DNA from: Acanthaster planci
Lineage: Eukaryota; Echinodermata; Asteroidea; Valvatida; Acanthasteridae
DNA: 41,089 bases
Assembly (NCBI RefSeq): GCF_001949145.1
Contig: NW_019091414.1
Location: 1,297,398-1,338,486, forward strand
Reading direction: 5' to 3'
In this document: positions 9,719 through 20,549 of the stretch, one piece after another
Layout of the letters: each line of letters begins with the position of its first letter
How positions within the stretch are numbered: position 1 is the stretch's first letter
Made by a program: the position numbers and the translations under genes
Notes under the pieces: model-generated
Database searches by the model: none
What the model was told of the DNA's origin: nothing
What the model saw: the letters and a program-made list of their open reading frames with translations, nothing else

Positions 9719-12700
9719 ATGGCTTCAGGTTTTGATCACAGGAGGCCCTACGGCTTCAGCAGAAATCAGGACCAATTTCCTTCTCATGACGATTTCACAA
9801 TGGCCAATGACAGAAGAAGACGTACGGAAGCTGAAAGACAGCGTCAGGATGCAAGACCTAGTCGTGGACACTCAAGAGGTTACGGTGAAGTTCACAACTT
9901 TATGATGAGCACTGTTGATTCAGATCCAACCATAACAGGTGCCAGACGAAAAACTTTCCCCCCTCAGCAAAGGGGGTATACTGGTCGTGAACAAAGAGTC
10001 AGTTCTGGACGTTATGTGCCGCACCAACGTAGGATGGAAGATCGCAGCTATGGGACTCATCGGGAGACAGGAAGTTATGCGCGTCGCTTCCACGCACCTA
10101 CATGTACGGGGACGGATCACACGAGTAGACCCCCTGCGTTTGAGACCCGAAGTGGATTTGAGCGAGGAAGCCGAGGCAATGACGAGCTGACAAGTGGTTA
10201 TGGTAAACAGAAACATTACAGGACAGATTTCAAAAGACGCCCACTGGACAACAGAACTGCCTCCTCACATTGGAGAGGCGAAAGGGGACGTCACAATCGA
10301 GTGCCCAGGACGAGGGCAGAACGTACACCCGACGAGGAGTCCGATTTCAGGCGGTACAGTACTTCATTCTTCACGACGACGGAGAGAAGCGAGAACGAAG
10401 CCACAAGAAACCCTTCCAGGTAAGATTAATATTGCCGTGCAAATGATCTTATACAGGGCCAAAAGAAACATGCCACTGGACTGCGTAGTTGTGATAGAAC
10501 CCGTGGCAAAAATGTGTGCCTCAAACTTGGGAATTTGGATTCTCTAGACAGTACAACGGTCCTTTTTGAACGATGCACTGGTTTACTGTTTTAAGAGTTA
10601 ATATTTACTAAACAGAAAATGTACTCATAAATCTCGAAATCGACTTCGACAGGCTAAACTTGTAAATATGGCAGAGGTTAGTTGAATTAAGTACGTTGCT
10701 GTCTCCGCTGAATAGGGAGACAACGCTAATTGTTACAAATTTGACTTATTGCTAAAAAACCTGAAAAAAACCTAGTGGTGGAAGCTGACGAGTACGAAAC
10801 CAAAGGCTAAAGTGATTATAAGATTTTTAAAAAAGAAAAGGAAATCTGTAGCGATTCACACAGATATCGTGCACATTATAGCAAAATGTTATGATGCCAT
10901 TATGGACAAATTTCCCATTATTTAAGGATAAAAAACACAAACATTCAAATGCTCATTCAAAAAGTGTGCTGTACGTGGGCACAGGCATAACTTAAAGATT
11001 TACACTTTTTTTCCATATTTATAACATAACAAGGTGAACAAAGATTCCTGGTTTCAGTGTTTTCGTTTCAAACTTTAGCAGCTGTCTTGTATCACAATTG
11101 TGCTCCAGTGTTTACTTCAAAACAGCTTTATTTTGGGGGGTTTTGGTTTAATGCTTACTTGCTGTTCTATTTATTTGCCTACATGTAAAAAAGTGTCTCT
11201 AATTCTCATAAATGAGATATCGCAAAATGTTTGCTTCAGTATTTTTGTTCATAAGGGTCAACTTTTGTCTTGTGTATTGTTACACAGGAGATAAAAAGTC
11301 TACAATTAATTAACAAACATGATTTTCATTTCCCAAAATGAGCAGAACTCCACAGTTCAAGATACCTCGTAAATCCCGGATTTTACAGTTACTGGATGCA
11401 CACTGTGTCCTTCTCACGCTTAACCAACACATGTCTCGTGTAACGCACCGGGGAGATAGTCAAGAGAAGATTTTTCTTGAACCCAATATCAAGTTGGTCA
11501 AACTTCAGAATATATAAGCGCAGACATAAATGGATCCATTAAACCAAGTTATTGGGGGCCAAAGGTGTTTTACGGGGGATTTTTTCATATAAGCTTTACG
11601 GCCTTTGGGAAGGGTGAGGCTTCATTTTGAAGCTTTTAAAACTTTTTAAAAGACCTAGGCAAAACAAAATACACCCCCAAAAAAATTATTTTTCCCTTTT
11701 TAGGGGCCATGCACTCACCATTGTCGATGTTTTTAAATTTTTTTAAAACTGTTTTGACCCACCTACCTATCCACCACACCCCCCGCCAAGCACCCCGAAT
11801 TTCATTTTAAAATGATTGCTAGCACTCCCTGATTATCCTGGCTCTTTTTTTCGCATCCATGGCTGTTCTTTCATTGACTGCGTACATTTATTGTTTGTTA
11901 CTGCGCCGCAGACTCGTTTACAGCAGAATTATTTATTAAGTTACGCAGCGGTGAATCAGCTGAAAAGGATCCAATAGAAAATCTGGCTACACTAACCGCT
12001 GATAACAGTTACGTCCACCAGTGGCGTAGCCACGTGGGCCCAGAGGGTACGTGCCCCCCCATTCCCGGTGCCCCCCGAAAAGAAATGGATGAATGGATAT
12101 TGAACAAGGTTAACAAAAATTTGCCCTTCAACAACCACACCACCGAAAGCTGGTGTCCCCGTAAGATGCTGGTGCGCCTTTGTGCCCCCCCCCCACTAGT
12201 AAAATCCTAGCTACGCCACTGACGTCCACTAAACCTCGACATAAATACATGAAATTGAAAAACTAATTTCCATATGTATGGCAAGCAATCTAATTTTGTG
12301 AATTAACCCTGGCTCCCAGCCATTCCATGTCCTTCTCGCTATTTCTAGCGATAGGAACCAGTGCATGCTTCTCCTCGTGTGCTTCCACCACAATCCGGAG
12401 CGATGCAGTTGCTTCACGTTTACGTGAAAGCCTGCAAAGTGTGCAAAGTACGTACCTCGTATACGCACGGCTGTTTTATATTTGATTCCATGCACCTTCA
12501 TGTACACAAAATATTTATAGAAAAATTAATACAATTTTAGATGATTCGCCGTCAGATTATGCCACGTATGCTTCACGGCGCAGGTGCACCTACATATACC
12601 GTACTTGTGCGTTGGTTTTACGTGATTACGTTGGTTTCAGCATTGCTCGGGTAACGCCCAAAATATGGGATTCAACAGACAACAGATTCGAATGCAGCCA

Positions 12701-15700
12701 ACAAGTCTAATAATAAACCACCTTCACCCACGGAGTTTCATGATACATGGACACAGGTTATTCTATCTGTAACTGAGAACGAAGTTGAGAAAAATCGCAC
12801 TCGGGCCTACGGAACGCTGTTGCGGCCAATGTAGTTCAAGCAAGTAAAAAAAACCGATTTCTTTTCCGTTTTCAATGACAAGCAAATTTCGATTTTCAGT
12901 AATTTACTTTGACCAACCCACCAACTACCTCGAAAAAATAAATAAATAAAAAACATCGAAAATTTTGAATGGCCCCTTACTTTTAAACATTCTTTTAGCT
13001 TCAGGGGGATGGGAGGCCCTGTGATCACCTCCATGAACCGCCCGTGAACACAGTCCTTAAAATCGCCAACTACTAGACTGAAATCCTGACTAACTGTAAT
13101 CACTTATTAATCCCAGCGCCTCACACCTCTATATGTCATTCTAAAACTCAAATACATTCTTTATCCTACAGTGATTCTTCAAATACGAGACCATCCAACG
13201 ATAGCATCGCAGAACCACATCAAACTCCAGAAAACACGTCCGATCAAATGGTAAGCTCAGAGCCATATAGGGTTAAACCTGCATCTACGACGCCTGCGCT
13301 AACGGAAAAACAACTGCAGAGCTTCCTGGAAGACAAACCATCAGATATACTCAATGAATTGATCAGAAAGAAGGATGCCTGTATGGCGTTGTTGTGTCAA
13401 GACCAGATTGATGACAACACAATAGAATTGATACTTCAGGTGTTGTCAGCATTGTGTAACTTAGATCCCTTGTCAGCTTACACTGAAGAATTAAACACAG
13501 TACTGGCCATGGTTGAGTCTTCCTTGTTTCTGAGCAAACATGTGACTAGGTTTTTAGTAGGTTTTATAGTCAAAGAACAAGAGGAAGTTGATGACAATGA
13601 TCACGATATTCGGAGACTTACTATGGTGCTGAAATTACTTGAAATGTTCCTTCAGCATAAGCCGAGTAGGTACTGTGAGGTAGGAGGGGCTCTAATTCTA
13701 TTGGAGAAGATTGTGACGTCAAGCTCGCTCCTAGAAGATTTAAAACAACTAAAGATTGCCTACGAGGCAGTGGAGCAGGCTCAGAGATCAGTCAAGCAGC
13801 GAGCCATGGAAAAACCACCACCAAACAACTTCAGAGATATCAAAATCTTCCCAGAGAGCAGCGAGATTCGGCGAGTCACCAGGCCGTTTCTTCGAAAGAA
13901 CATCATAGAGGGAAGATATGAGAGTGTTGAACATTACCTGGATGTCCAGTTCAGGTTGCTCAGAGAGGACTTCGTGGCACCGTTGAGGGAAGGTGTTACC
14001 GAGTTCCTGTCAGATACCAACGGACGCATCAAAGACATCCGAATCTATGACAATGTCTTCATCAGAAGCGAAACAATGGGTGAAAATGGCTTTGTCTACA
14101 CGCTCGAGTTCGCTAGAACACCCCCGATGAGACGCATACGCTGGGAAGCGAGTAAGCGCCTCCTGTATGGTTCCTTCGTCTGTCTCACTAAAGACAAATT
14201 CCAGCACATTATTTGTGCAACGGTGGAGAACAGAGAAGTAAAGGATTTGGAGCAGGGTAAGTTGGGTGTCCGCTTCTTGACCCAGACAAAGAATCTTTCC
14301 AGAGGTCCGTACATAATGGCTGAGTCAGCGGCTTATTTTGAGGCATGTCGCCATGTTCTGCATGGGCTACAGCAGATAGATGAAGACAATTTTCCTTTCA
14401 CGAAGTACATTGTGGATGTAACTTCCATCGTTGACCCACCCGAATACCTTCACGAAAAATGTTCTGTCGTGTATGACCTCAGTTTACTAGCTGCCAAATC
14501 CAGTTCACCAGCTCCTTCGCAAATTCAACGAACGGGGGACCTACACCGCAGTAACCTCCTTGCAGCTGTCAACCAAACTAAGCGAATTGCATTCAACGTG
14601 TCAATTCTGGAGAAAGATACCTGGCCTGGTGCGCAGGATTTGTGCCTTGATGAGTCTCAGAAAGCTGCTGTCCAAACAGCCCTTACGAAGGAGTTCGTCC
14701 TTATTCAAGGTCCTCCTGGAACAGGAAAGACATACGTCGGTCTTAAAATCGTACAACTTCTTCTTCACAATAGGTGTCGAGTGGATAATGAATGCATTGC
14801 TTCCTCGCCCATTCTGGTAGTGTGTTACACGAATCACGCTCTGGACCAGTTTCTTGAAGGAATCCATGATTTTGGCGAACTCGAGATCGTTCGCGTTGGT
14901 AGCCGAAGTAACAGCAAGCTACTTGAAGACAAGAACCTTTCCCAGTTGAGACGAAATAAACGAAAGAAGAGAGGGAGAGAACGGAGAGAAGTCGATTGGA
15001 TTTCCAATCGCTTGCGAGACACTGATGAGAGGATTCGACGTTTACTGCTAAAACTGGAACTTCCACGGAAGGTCCTATTGAATGTCAGGGCTCTGCAGAA
15101 CTACATGAGTCATTCGGAATTCAGTGCTCTTTTAATACAACAGCGTGGATGCAACGAACCCCAGGAGGAGCCACAAAAGCTGTTGGATTGGTTAGGGGTC
15201 ACTGAGGAGGAGAAAGAAGATAAGATGATTGAGCAGCAGGTGTTTCAAGAAAATGCAGCATACGATGCGGGGTGCAATAAACGCTGTGGTAAAAATCGCG
15301 ATTTGGACCCCGTTATGCAGCTTAAGAAACCTGATATGATGACTGATGACCAGGCCAGTGAAGTTGAACGTGTCTGGTCGCTGAAGATTTGGGATCGTTG
15401 GCGTTTGTATAGATTCTGGGTTAGGAAATATTTGGAGTACCACAAGGCCGAACTTCAAAGGCAACGTCAGGCTCACGATGACATTTGCAAGGAGTTACAA
15501 GCCGTAAATATGCAAAATGACGTTAGCAAAGAAAATGGACTGAAGGAACAGACAGATTCAAAAGAAGTTGAAAAGACCAAGTCAAGACTTAGGGAGACGG
15601 ACAAGATGATCTTTTTAACACTTCTTAAAATAGAACTGCCTACAAAAGTCCTGTTGAGCGTTAAGGCTCTAAGAAAATATATGAGCCGTTCTGAATACGG

Positions 15701-18700
15701 AGCCCTTTTGATACAACATCAAGAGGGTATGAAACCACAAGAGAATCCGCAAAAACTTCTGAACTGGCTGGGCGTCATTGACGTAAGTGAAAACATCAAC
15801 GTGGAAGATGAGGGACGACGAATTCAGATGGAACGTCAAATAGACGAAGGGGGCGACTTTTGTACAATACGAGAGGAACGTCTACAGGCCATTGAACAGG
15901 AGACCTTGCGTGAAAACGCAGCGTATGATCTTCAATGTTATAAACGCTGTGGAAAAAATCGTGATGTTATACCGGTTGTGGAGCTCCAAAAACCCGATGT
16001 GATGAGTGATAAGGAGGCTAGCGGGGTCAACCGTGTCTGGTCTCTGAAGATTTCGGATCGTTGGCGTTTGTACAGACTTTGGGTAAGGAAATATCTGGAG
16101 GACCACGAAGCTGAACTTCAAAGGCAACGTCAGGTATACGAGGACCTTTCTGAAAAGTTGCAAGATTTTCGTTCGGAAGAAGATCTTGAAATTCTTCGGG
16201 AGGCAAATATAATCGGTATGACGACCACGGGTGCAGCTAAATATCGTGCTGTATTACAGCGTCTTCGTCCCGGTATCGTAGTGGTGGAGGAGGCTGCTGA
16301 AGTTCTTGAGGCTCACATCATCACTACCTTGACTGCAGCATGCCAACATCTTATTCTCATTGGAGATCATCAACAGCTGAAACCAAACCCAACAGTCTAC
16401 CGCCTGGCGAGGCAGTTCAACTTGGACACCTCTCTGTTTGAGAGAATGATCAACAACGGTGTGCCTTGTAACACGCTCTCGCATCAACACCGAATGAGAC
16501 CCGAAATCTCCTCTCTGATGAAGAAACATTTCTACAACAATCTCCACGACGACGAATCTGTGTTGAAAATGGATGACATCAAAGGTGTAAAACATAACAT
16601 GTTCTTCATCGACCATCAGCACTTTGAAGACGAAACTGACGACAATAAAACCAAATCAAACAGACATGAAGCTCTCTTTCTTGTTGGATTGTGCAAATAC
16701 TTCTTACAACAAGGCTATAAACCCTCTCAAATCACTGTTCTGACAGCCTACACTGGACAACTATTCTGCTTCAGGCGTCTCATGGATAGAAACACATTTG
16801 ACGGAGTAAGAGTTTGTGTTGTAGACAACTTCCAGGGAGAAGAAAATGACATCATCCTGTTGTCTCTGGTACGAAGCAACGAAAAAGGTTCCATTGGTTT
16901 CTTGAGTACTTCTAACCGCGTCTGCGTTGCATTGTCTAGGGCTCGCATAGGTTTCTACTGCATTGGAAATGTAAGCATCTTGAAGAAGGCAGAGAAATGG
17001 CGGGAAATTTCAACTTCTCTTCAGGCTGAAAAACGGATTGGTACTTCATTGCCATTGGTGTGTCAAAACCATCAAGACAAAATAACCGAAGTTGAATCAG
17101 GAGAGGATTTCAAGAAGGTTCCCTTGGGAGGCTGTGGTGTACCTTGCGAGTATAGGCTTCCTTGTGGCCATGTATGTGATTTGCTCTGCCATCCCCTTGA
17201 TCCTAATCATGAAAAATACAAGTGTGAAAAATCATGTCCAAAAGACTGCGGTCGACAACATCCGTGCCCGCTTCAGTGCTTTGAAGGCTGCAAACCATGT
17301 GATGTGAAACTTACCAAAACAATGTCTGACTGCGGTCATGTGATCCAGGTTTTCTGCTACGAGTTCGATACGATTACTTGTCCCATGCCGTGTCCCAGGT
17401 TGTACGCTGATTGCGGGCATCGATGTCGGAAACTCTGTGGTGAGAACTGTCTTCAGACGTGTCCTGAAGAGTGCGAGAGGAAGTTGTTATGTGGTCATTC
17501 ATGTAGGAATCCGTGCGGTGATCCTTGCACCGATTACTGTGAAGTACAAGTCGAGAGAACCTTGACGATGTGTGGCCATACAGTTCGCATGGACTGCGGT
17601 GAAAAGCAAGACGAGCACCTGTGCAAAGTTAAGGTTTGGAGAAATCTACCGAAATGCGATCACCGAACTGAAATGTTTTGCCATGATGATCCTGATACTG
17701 CGAAATGCATAAGGAGATGTGAAAAGGTGCTTGAATGTGGGCACCAATGCAAAAACAAATGCTTTCAAAACTGTCAGGAGATGTGCCTTGAAGACTGTAA
17801 GAGGGCGCTATCTTGTGGTCACCCATGCGCAGAATTATGCAGTTCTTCATGCACTACTTTCTGTAGAGTCACAGTTGAGAGAACCTTAACTGAGTGTGGT
17901 CATACCGTTTACATGGATTGTGGTGAAAAGTCTGACGATTATTTGTGCGAAGAGAAAGTTTGGCGAGTTTTACCAAAATGTGATCACCGTGTTGAAATGT
18001 ATTGCCATACAGACCCAGGCTCTATCTTGTGTAAGAAAAGCTGTGATAGGGTGCTTGAATGTGGACATCCGTGTCCAAAGAAGTGCTACCAAAACTGTCA
18101 GAAGCGGTGTCTTGTACAATGTGAGAGAGCACTCTCTTGTGGCCATCCATGTAAAAACGTGTGCGGTGATCCATGTACTAAGTATTGTGAAGTTGAAGTC
18201 GAGAGAACTTTGCGGAAGTGTGGTCATACCGTTTACATGGACTGCGGTCAAAAGCCGGACGAGCATAAATGCCGAGTAAAAGTTTGGCGAGTTCTACCCA
18301 AGTGCAATCATCGTGCTGAAAGGTGTTGTTACAGAGACCCGGGCTCTATTCATTGCAGGGAAAGCTGTGAAAGGGTGCTTGAATGTGGCCACCCATGTCA
18401 AAAGAAGTGCTACCAAGACTGTCAGGAGTGTTGTCCTGAAAAGTGTGAGAGAACACTTTCTTGTGGTCACCCATGCCAAAACGTGTGCAGTGATCCATGC
18501 ACTAAAACGTGTAAAGTTCAAGTGAGGAGAACTTTGCCGAAGTGTGGCCATACCGTTCGTATGGCATGTGGTGAAAAGCCAGGCGAGCATCAGTGCACAG
18601 AGAAAGTTTACAGAGATCTACCTAAGTGTGATCATCGTGCAGAAATGCTTTGCTTTCAAAACCCCGACTCCTTCGAATGTAAGGAAAGATGCGAGAAAGT

Positions 18701-20549
18701 TCTTGAATGTGGACATCGATGCCCAAATGTCTGTGGTAAACCATGTACGGTTTCTGACCTTTCTCGACCTGAATTCACCGCAAATCTGTTTTTCTACAGA
18801 CTCAAGAGAAATATCAAGCCGTGTGAAGAACCTGTGAAAAAGACGTACACTTCTTGCGGGCACACCGTGACTGTTCCCTGCCACAAAGACCTTTCCTCAG
18901 TACCATGTACCAGTCGTTGTGAACTGCTACTGTCTTGTGGACACCGATGCCCTAATGTCTGTGGCAAACCTTGTGATGTTTCTGACCTTCCACAATTAAA
19001 AAAAAGCGAAATTTCGAATTTGTACAGGCGTGGAGAAAATACTAAGCCATGTGAAGAACCTGTGGAAAAGACTTATACTACTTGTGGCCACACTGCGACC
19101 GTTCCGTGTCACAGGGATATTTCTTCAGTGCCATGTTTAAGGCGTTGTGAACTGACATTGCCTTGTGGTCATCAGTGTCCAAGAAAATGCGGTCAAAGTT
19201 GCCTTGGAGAAAGGGTGGATGACGAGATCATCTACAAGGATAATTCTGCATACACGAAGTATAACAGCACGTACTTTTTGTCATTATGTCAGGAGAAATG
19301 TAAAAGAGAGCTTCCGTGCGGGCATAAATGCCCGAACAAATGCGGTGAACCTTGTCCACAGGTAAAACCGACTGCAGATCGACGAATGAATGACTGGTTG
19401 GGCATAAAAGGCATTACCACGCAGTGTCAGGAGCTCGTGAAGAAGAAGCTCCCAAACTGTGACCACATCATAAGCGTCCGCTGCCCCACGGATGTCCGCT
19501 CTTTTTCCTGTACAAAAAACTGTGAGCGGGTGCTTCCTTGTGGCCACAGGTGCCCTAATAAATGCATTGATCCCTGTCCCGGGAGTGCAATCTTCAAGTC
19601 GAATAGGTTCAAAAGGTCTAAGAACTACCGACAGCGTGCGGGTCCACGTGAGAGATGTGAAGTTACCGTCACGAAAGCTCGGGCGTGCGGACACAGCTTC
19701 AAAACTATGCCATGCTGGAAGGCAGAACAAGCCGCCAAAATGCCGTGCAAGGAACCATGCAGGGCTGAACTTCGGTGTGGTCATGCGTGTACCGGTAACT
19801 GTCATGATTGTCAACAAGGCTCACGTCACAAACCTTGCACTAAAAACTGCACCAAGCAGCTCCTCTGTGGCCACATGTGCGGTTTTGAGTGCAGTAAGAT
19901 TTGTTCTCAAGATTGTAGAAAGTGCAGTGATGATCACAGACAGACTAAGAGTCGAGATTCTGCGGCATCTCCATCTCCATCTTGCAAACATAACATCACA
20001 CATCATCATCTGAAGACAAAAACTTGCATACGACCTTGCGACAGAAAGCTTCAATGCAAGCACCCATGCATTGGCGTCTGCAATGAACCATGTCCTCCAT
20101 ACTGCAGTGTTTGCAGCAAAAAGAGCGTCCGCTCAAATCTTCCTAAAGGAAGTCCTATTAGGCCCAGGGATCTGTACATTTATCTTCCTAACTGTAAACA
20201 TCTTTGTGAGATGCGGACCCTGGATAGAATGTTCACAACGGTCAAGAACACCCTTGAAAAAGATTACTTCTTGATTCGTCCTGTTCCGTGTCCTAAATGC
20301 AAGGAGCCAATTCGCCACTGTTCTCGTTATAATGGTATTCTTCAAACTGTCACGAAGTCTGTCAATACCGCAAGACAGATTTGCGCTCGAAGTAGAAGGG
20401 GTGATGTTGGTACAACCCCCCTGTCCTTTGCCTCTGGGAAATGGATGAGATGTCGTCAAGGTCACGTGTTCTTATTAGAGGAGGAAAACGAAGTTGTTGG
20501 GCGACAGAAGGAACCACGGTGCTCCGAGTGCTCTCAAAAGAACGGTTGA
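9719..20549 (+). CDS. ZNFX1-like SF1 RNA helicase with amplified zinc fingers, gene B
   Basis: Complete gene of two exons, 9719-10419 and 13172-20549, joined AG/T in phase 2, giving 2692 residues against about 1900 in vertebrate ZNFX1. Residues 1-233 are Arg-rich and low-complexity. An ARM-like helical region begins near 277, and the family segment KPPPNNFRDI follows near 449. Helicase motifs are intact: Walker A GPPGTGKT 747-754, Ia VVCYTNHALDQF from 783, II VVEEAAEV with EE at 1273-1274, III GDHQQLKP 1298-1305, V VDNFQGEEND from 1451, VI NRVCVALSRAR 1482-1492. A duplicated helical insertion separates Ia from II. From about 1530 onward lie many NF-X1 fingers (CGHxCxxxC), including four 108-residue and two 76-residue tandem units. 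The C-terminus (WMRCRQGHVF...CSEC) recalls an RZ-type finger. The ATG at 9719 follows a splice acceptor, as at gene C. Relatives act in antiviral RNA sensing or small-RNA inheritance; the substrate here is unknown. Confidence 0.95.
10420..13171 (+). other. Intron 1 of gene B (2752 bp)
   Basis: Donor CCAG/GTAAGA at 10419/10420 and acceptor TTTATCCTACAG at 13171. Joining the exons gives AG+T (Ser) and reads straight into the large frame 25 codons before its first internal ATG. It contains the hAT-type MITE at 12019-12221 and otherwise AT-rich sequence with no recognised gene. Confidence 0.9.
12011..12229. mobile_element. hAT-type MITE with 8-bp target-site duplication
   Basis: The element at 12019-12221 (203 bp) starts CAGTGGCGTAGC and ends GCTACGCCACTG, a perfect 12-bp terminal inverted repeat. 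It is flanked on both sides by ACGTCCAC (12011-12018 and 12222-12229). An 8-bp duplication and CAGTGGCG-type ends are typical of the hAT superfamily. It has C-rich runs and no coding capacity, so it is a non-autonomous copy inside gene B's intron. Confidence 0.9.
15009..16170 (+). repeat. Tandem duplication of the helicase insertion in gene B
   Basis: Copy 1 begins RLRDTDERI at residue 847 (15009) and copy 2 begins RLRETDKMI at residue 1039 (15585), 576 bp apart. Both contain a KVLL-V-AL--YMS-SE-xALLIQ block, a PQKLL-WLGV block, the KRCGKNRD block and RVWSLKI-DRWRLYR with a following WVRKYLE. Gene C has a single copy. Copy 2 keeps a segment (INVEDEGRRIQMERQID) that matches gene C and is absent from copy 1, so copy 1 has lost about 35-40 residues or is the derived copy. 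Confidence 0.9.
17472..18767 (+). repeat. Four tandem 108-residue NF-X1 zinc-finger units in gene B
   Basis: Units start at 17472, 17796, 18120 and 18444, exactly 324 bp apart, with the CGH codons at 17490, 17814, 18138 and 18462. Each unit contains SCGHPC-type, KCGHTV-MDCGEK, LPKCDHR-EM-C and RVLECGHPC-type knuckles. The fourth unit diverges at its end into CGKPCTVSDLS. The corresponding region of gene C (from 33097) has a single unit. This is in-frame amplification of a two-to-four-finger module. Confidence 0.95.
18711..19166 (+). repeat. Two tandem 76-residue zinc-finger units in gene B
   Basis: Units start at 18711 and 18939, with a third partial start at 19167, exactly 228 bp apart. Each reads GHRCPNVCGKPC, VSDL, PCEEPV-KTYT-CGHT, VPCH and SSVPC. 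The first 10 bp or more are almost identical at DNA level. Gene C has only a related CGHQCPNICGKPC segment without this pairing. Confidence 0.9.

Noticed and set aside
10694-10724. Short hairpin CGTTGCTGTCTCC ... GGAGACAACG in gene B's intron
   Set aside because: Short stem with a bulge, no flanking signal; too weak to call an RNA.
17896-18525. Alternative-frame ORFs within gene B's zinc-finger array
   Set aside because: Shadows of the repeated coding sequence, present on both strands because the unit length is a multiple of three.
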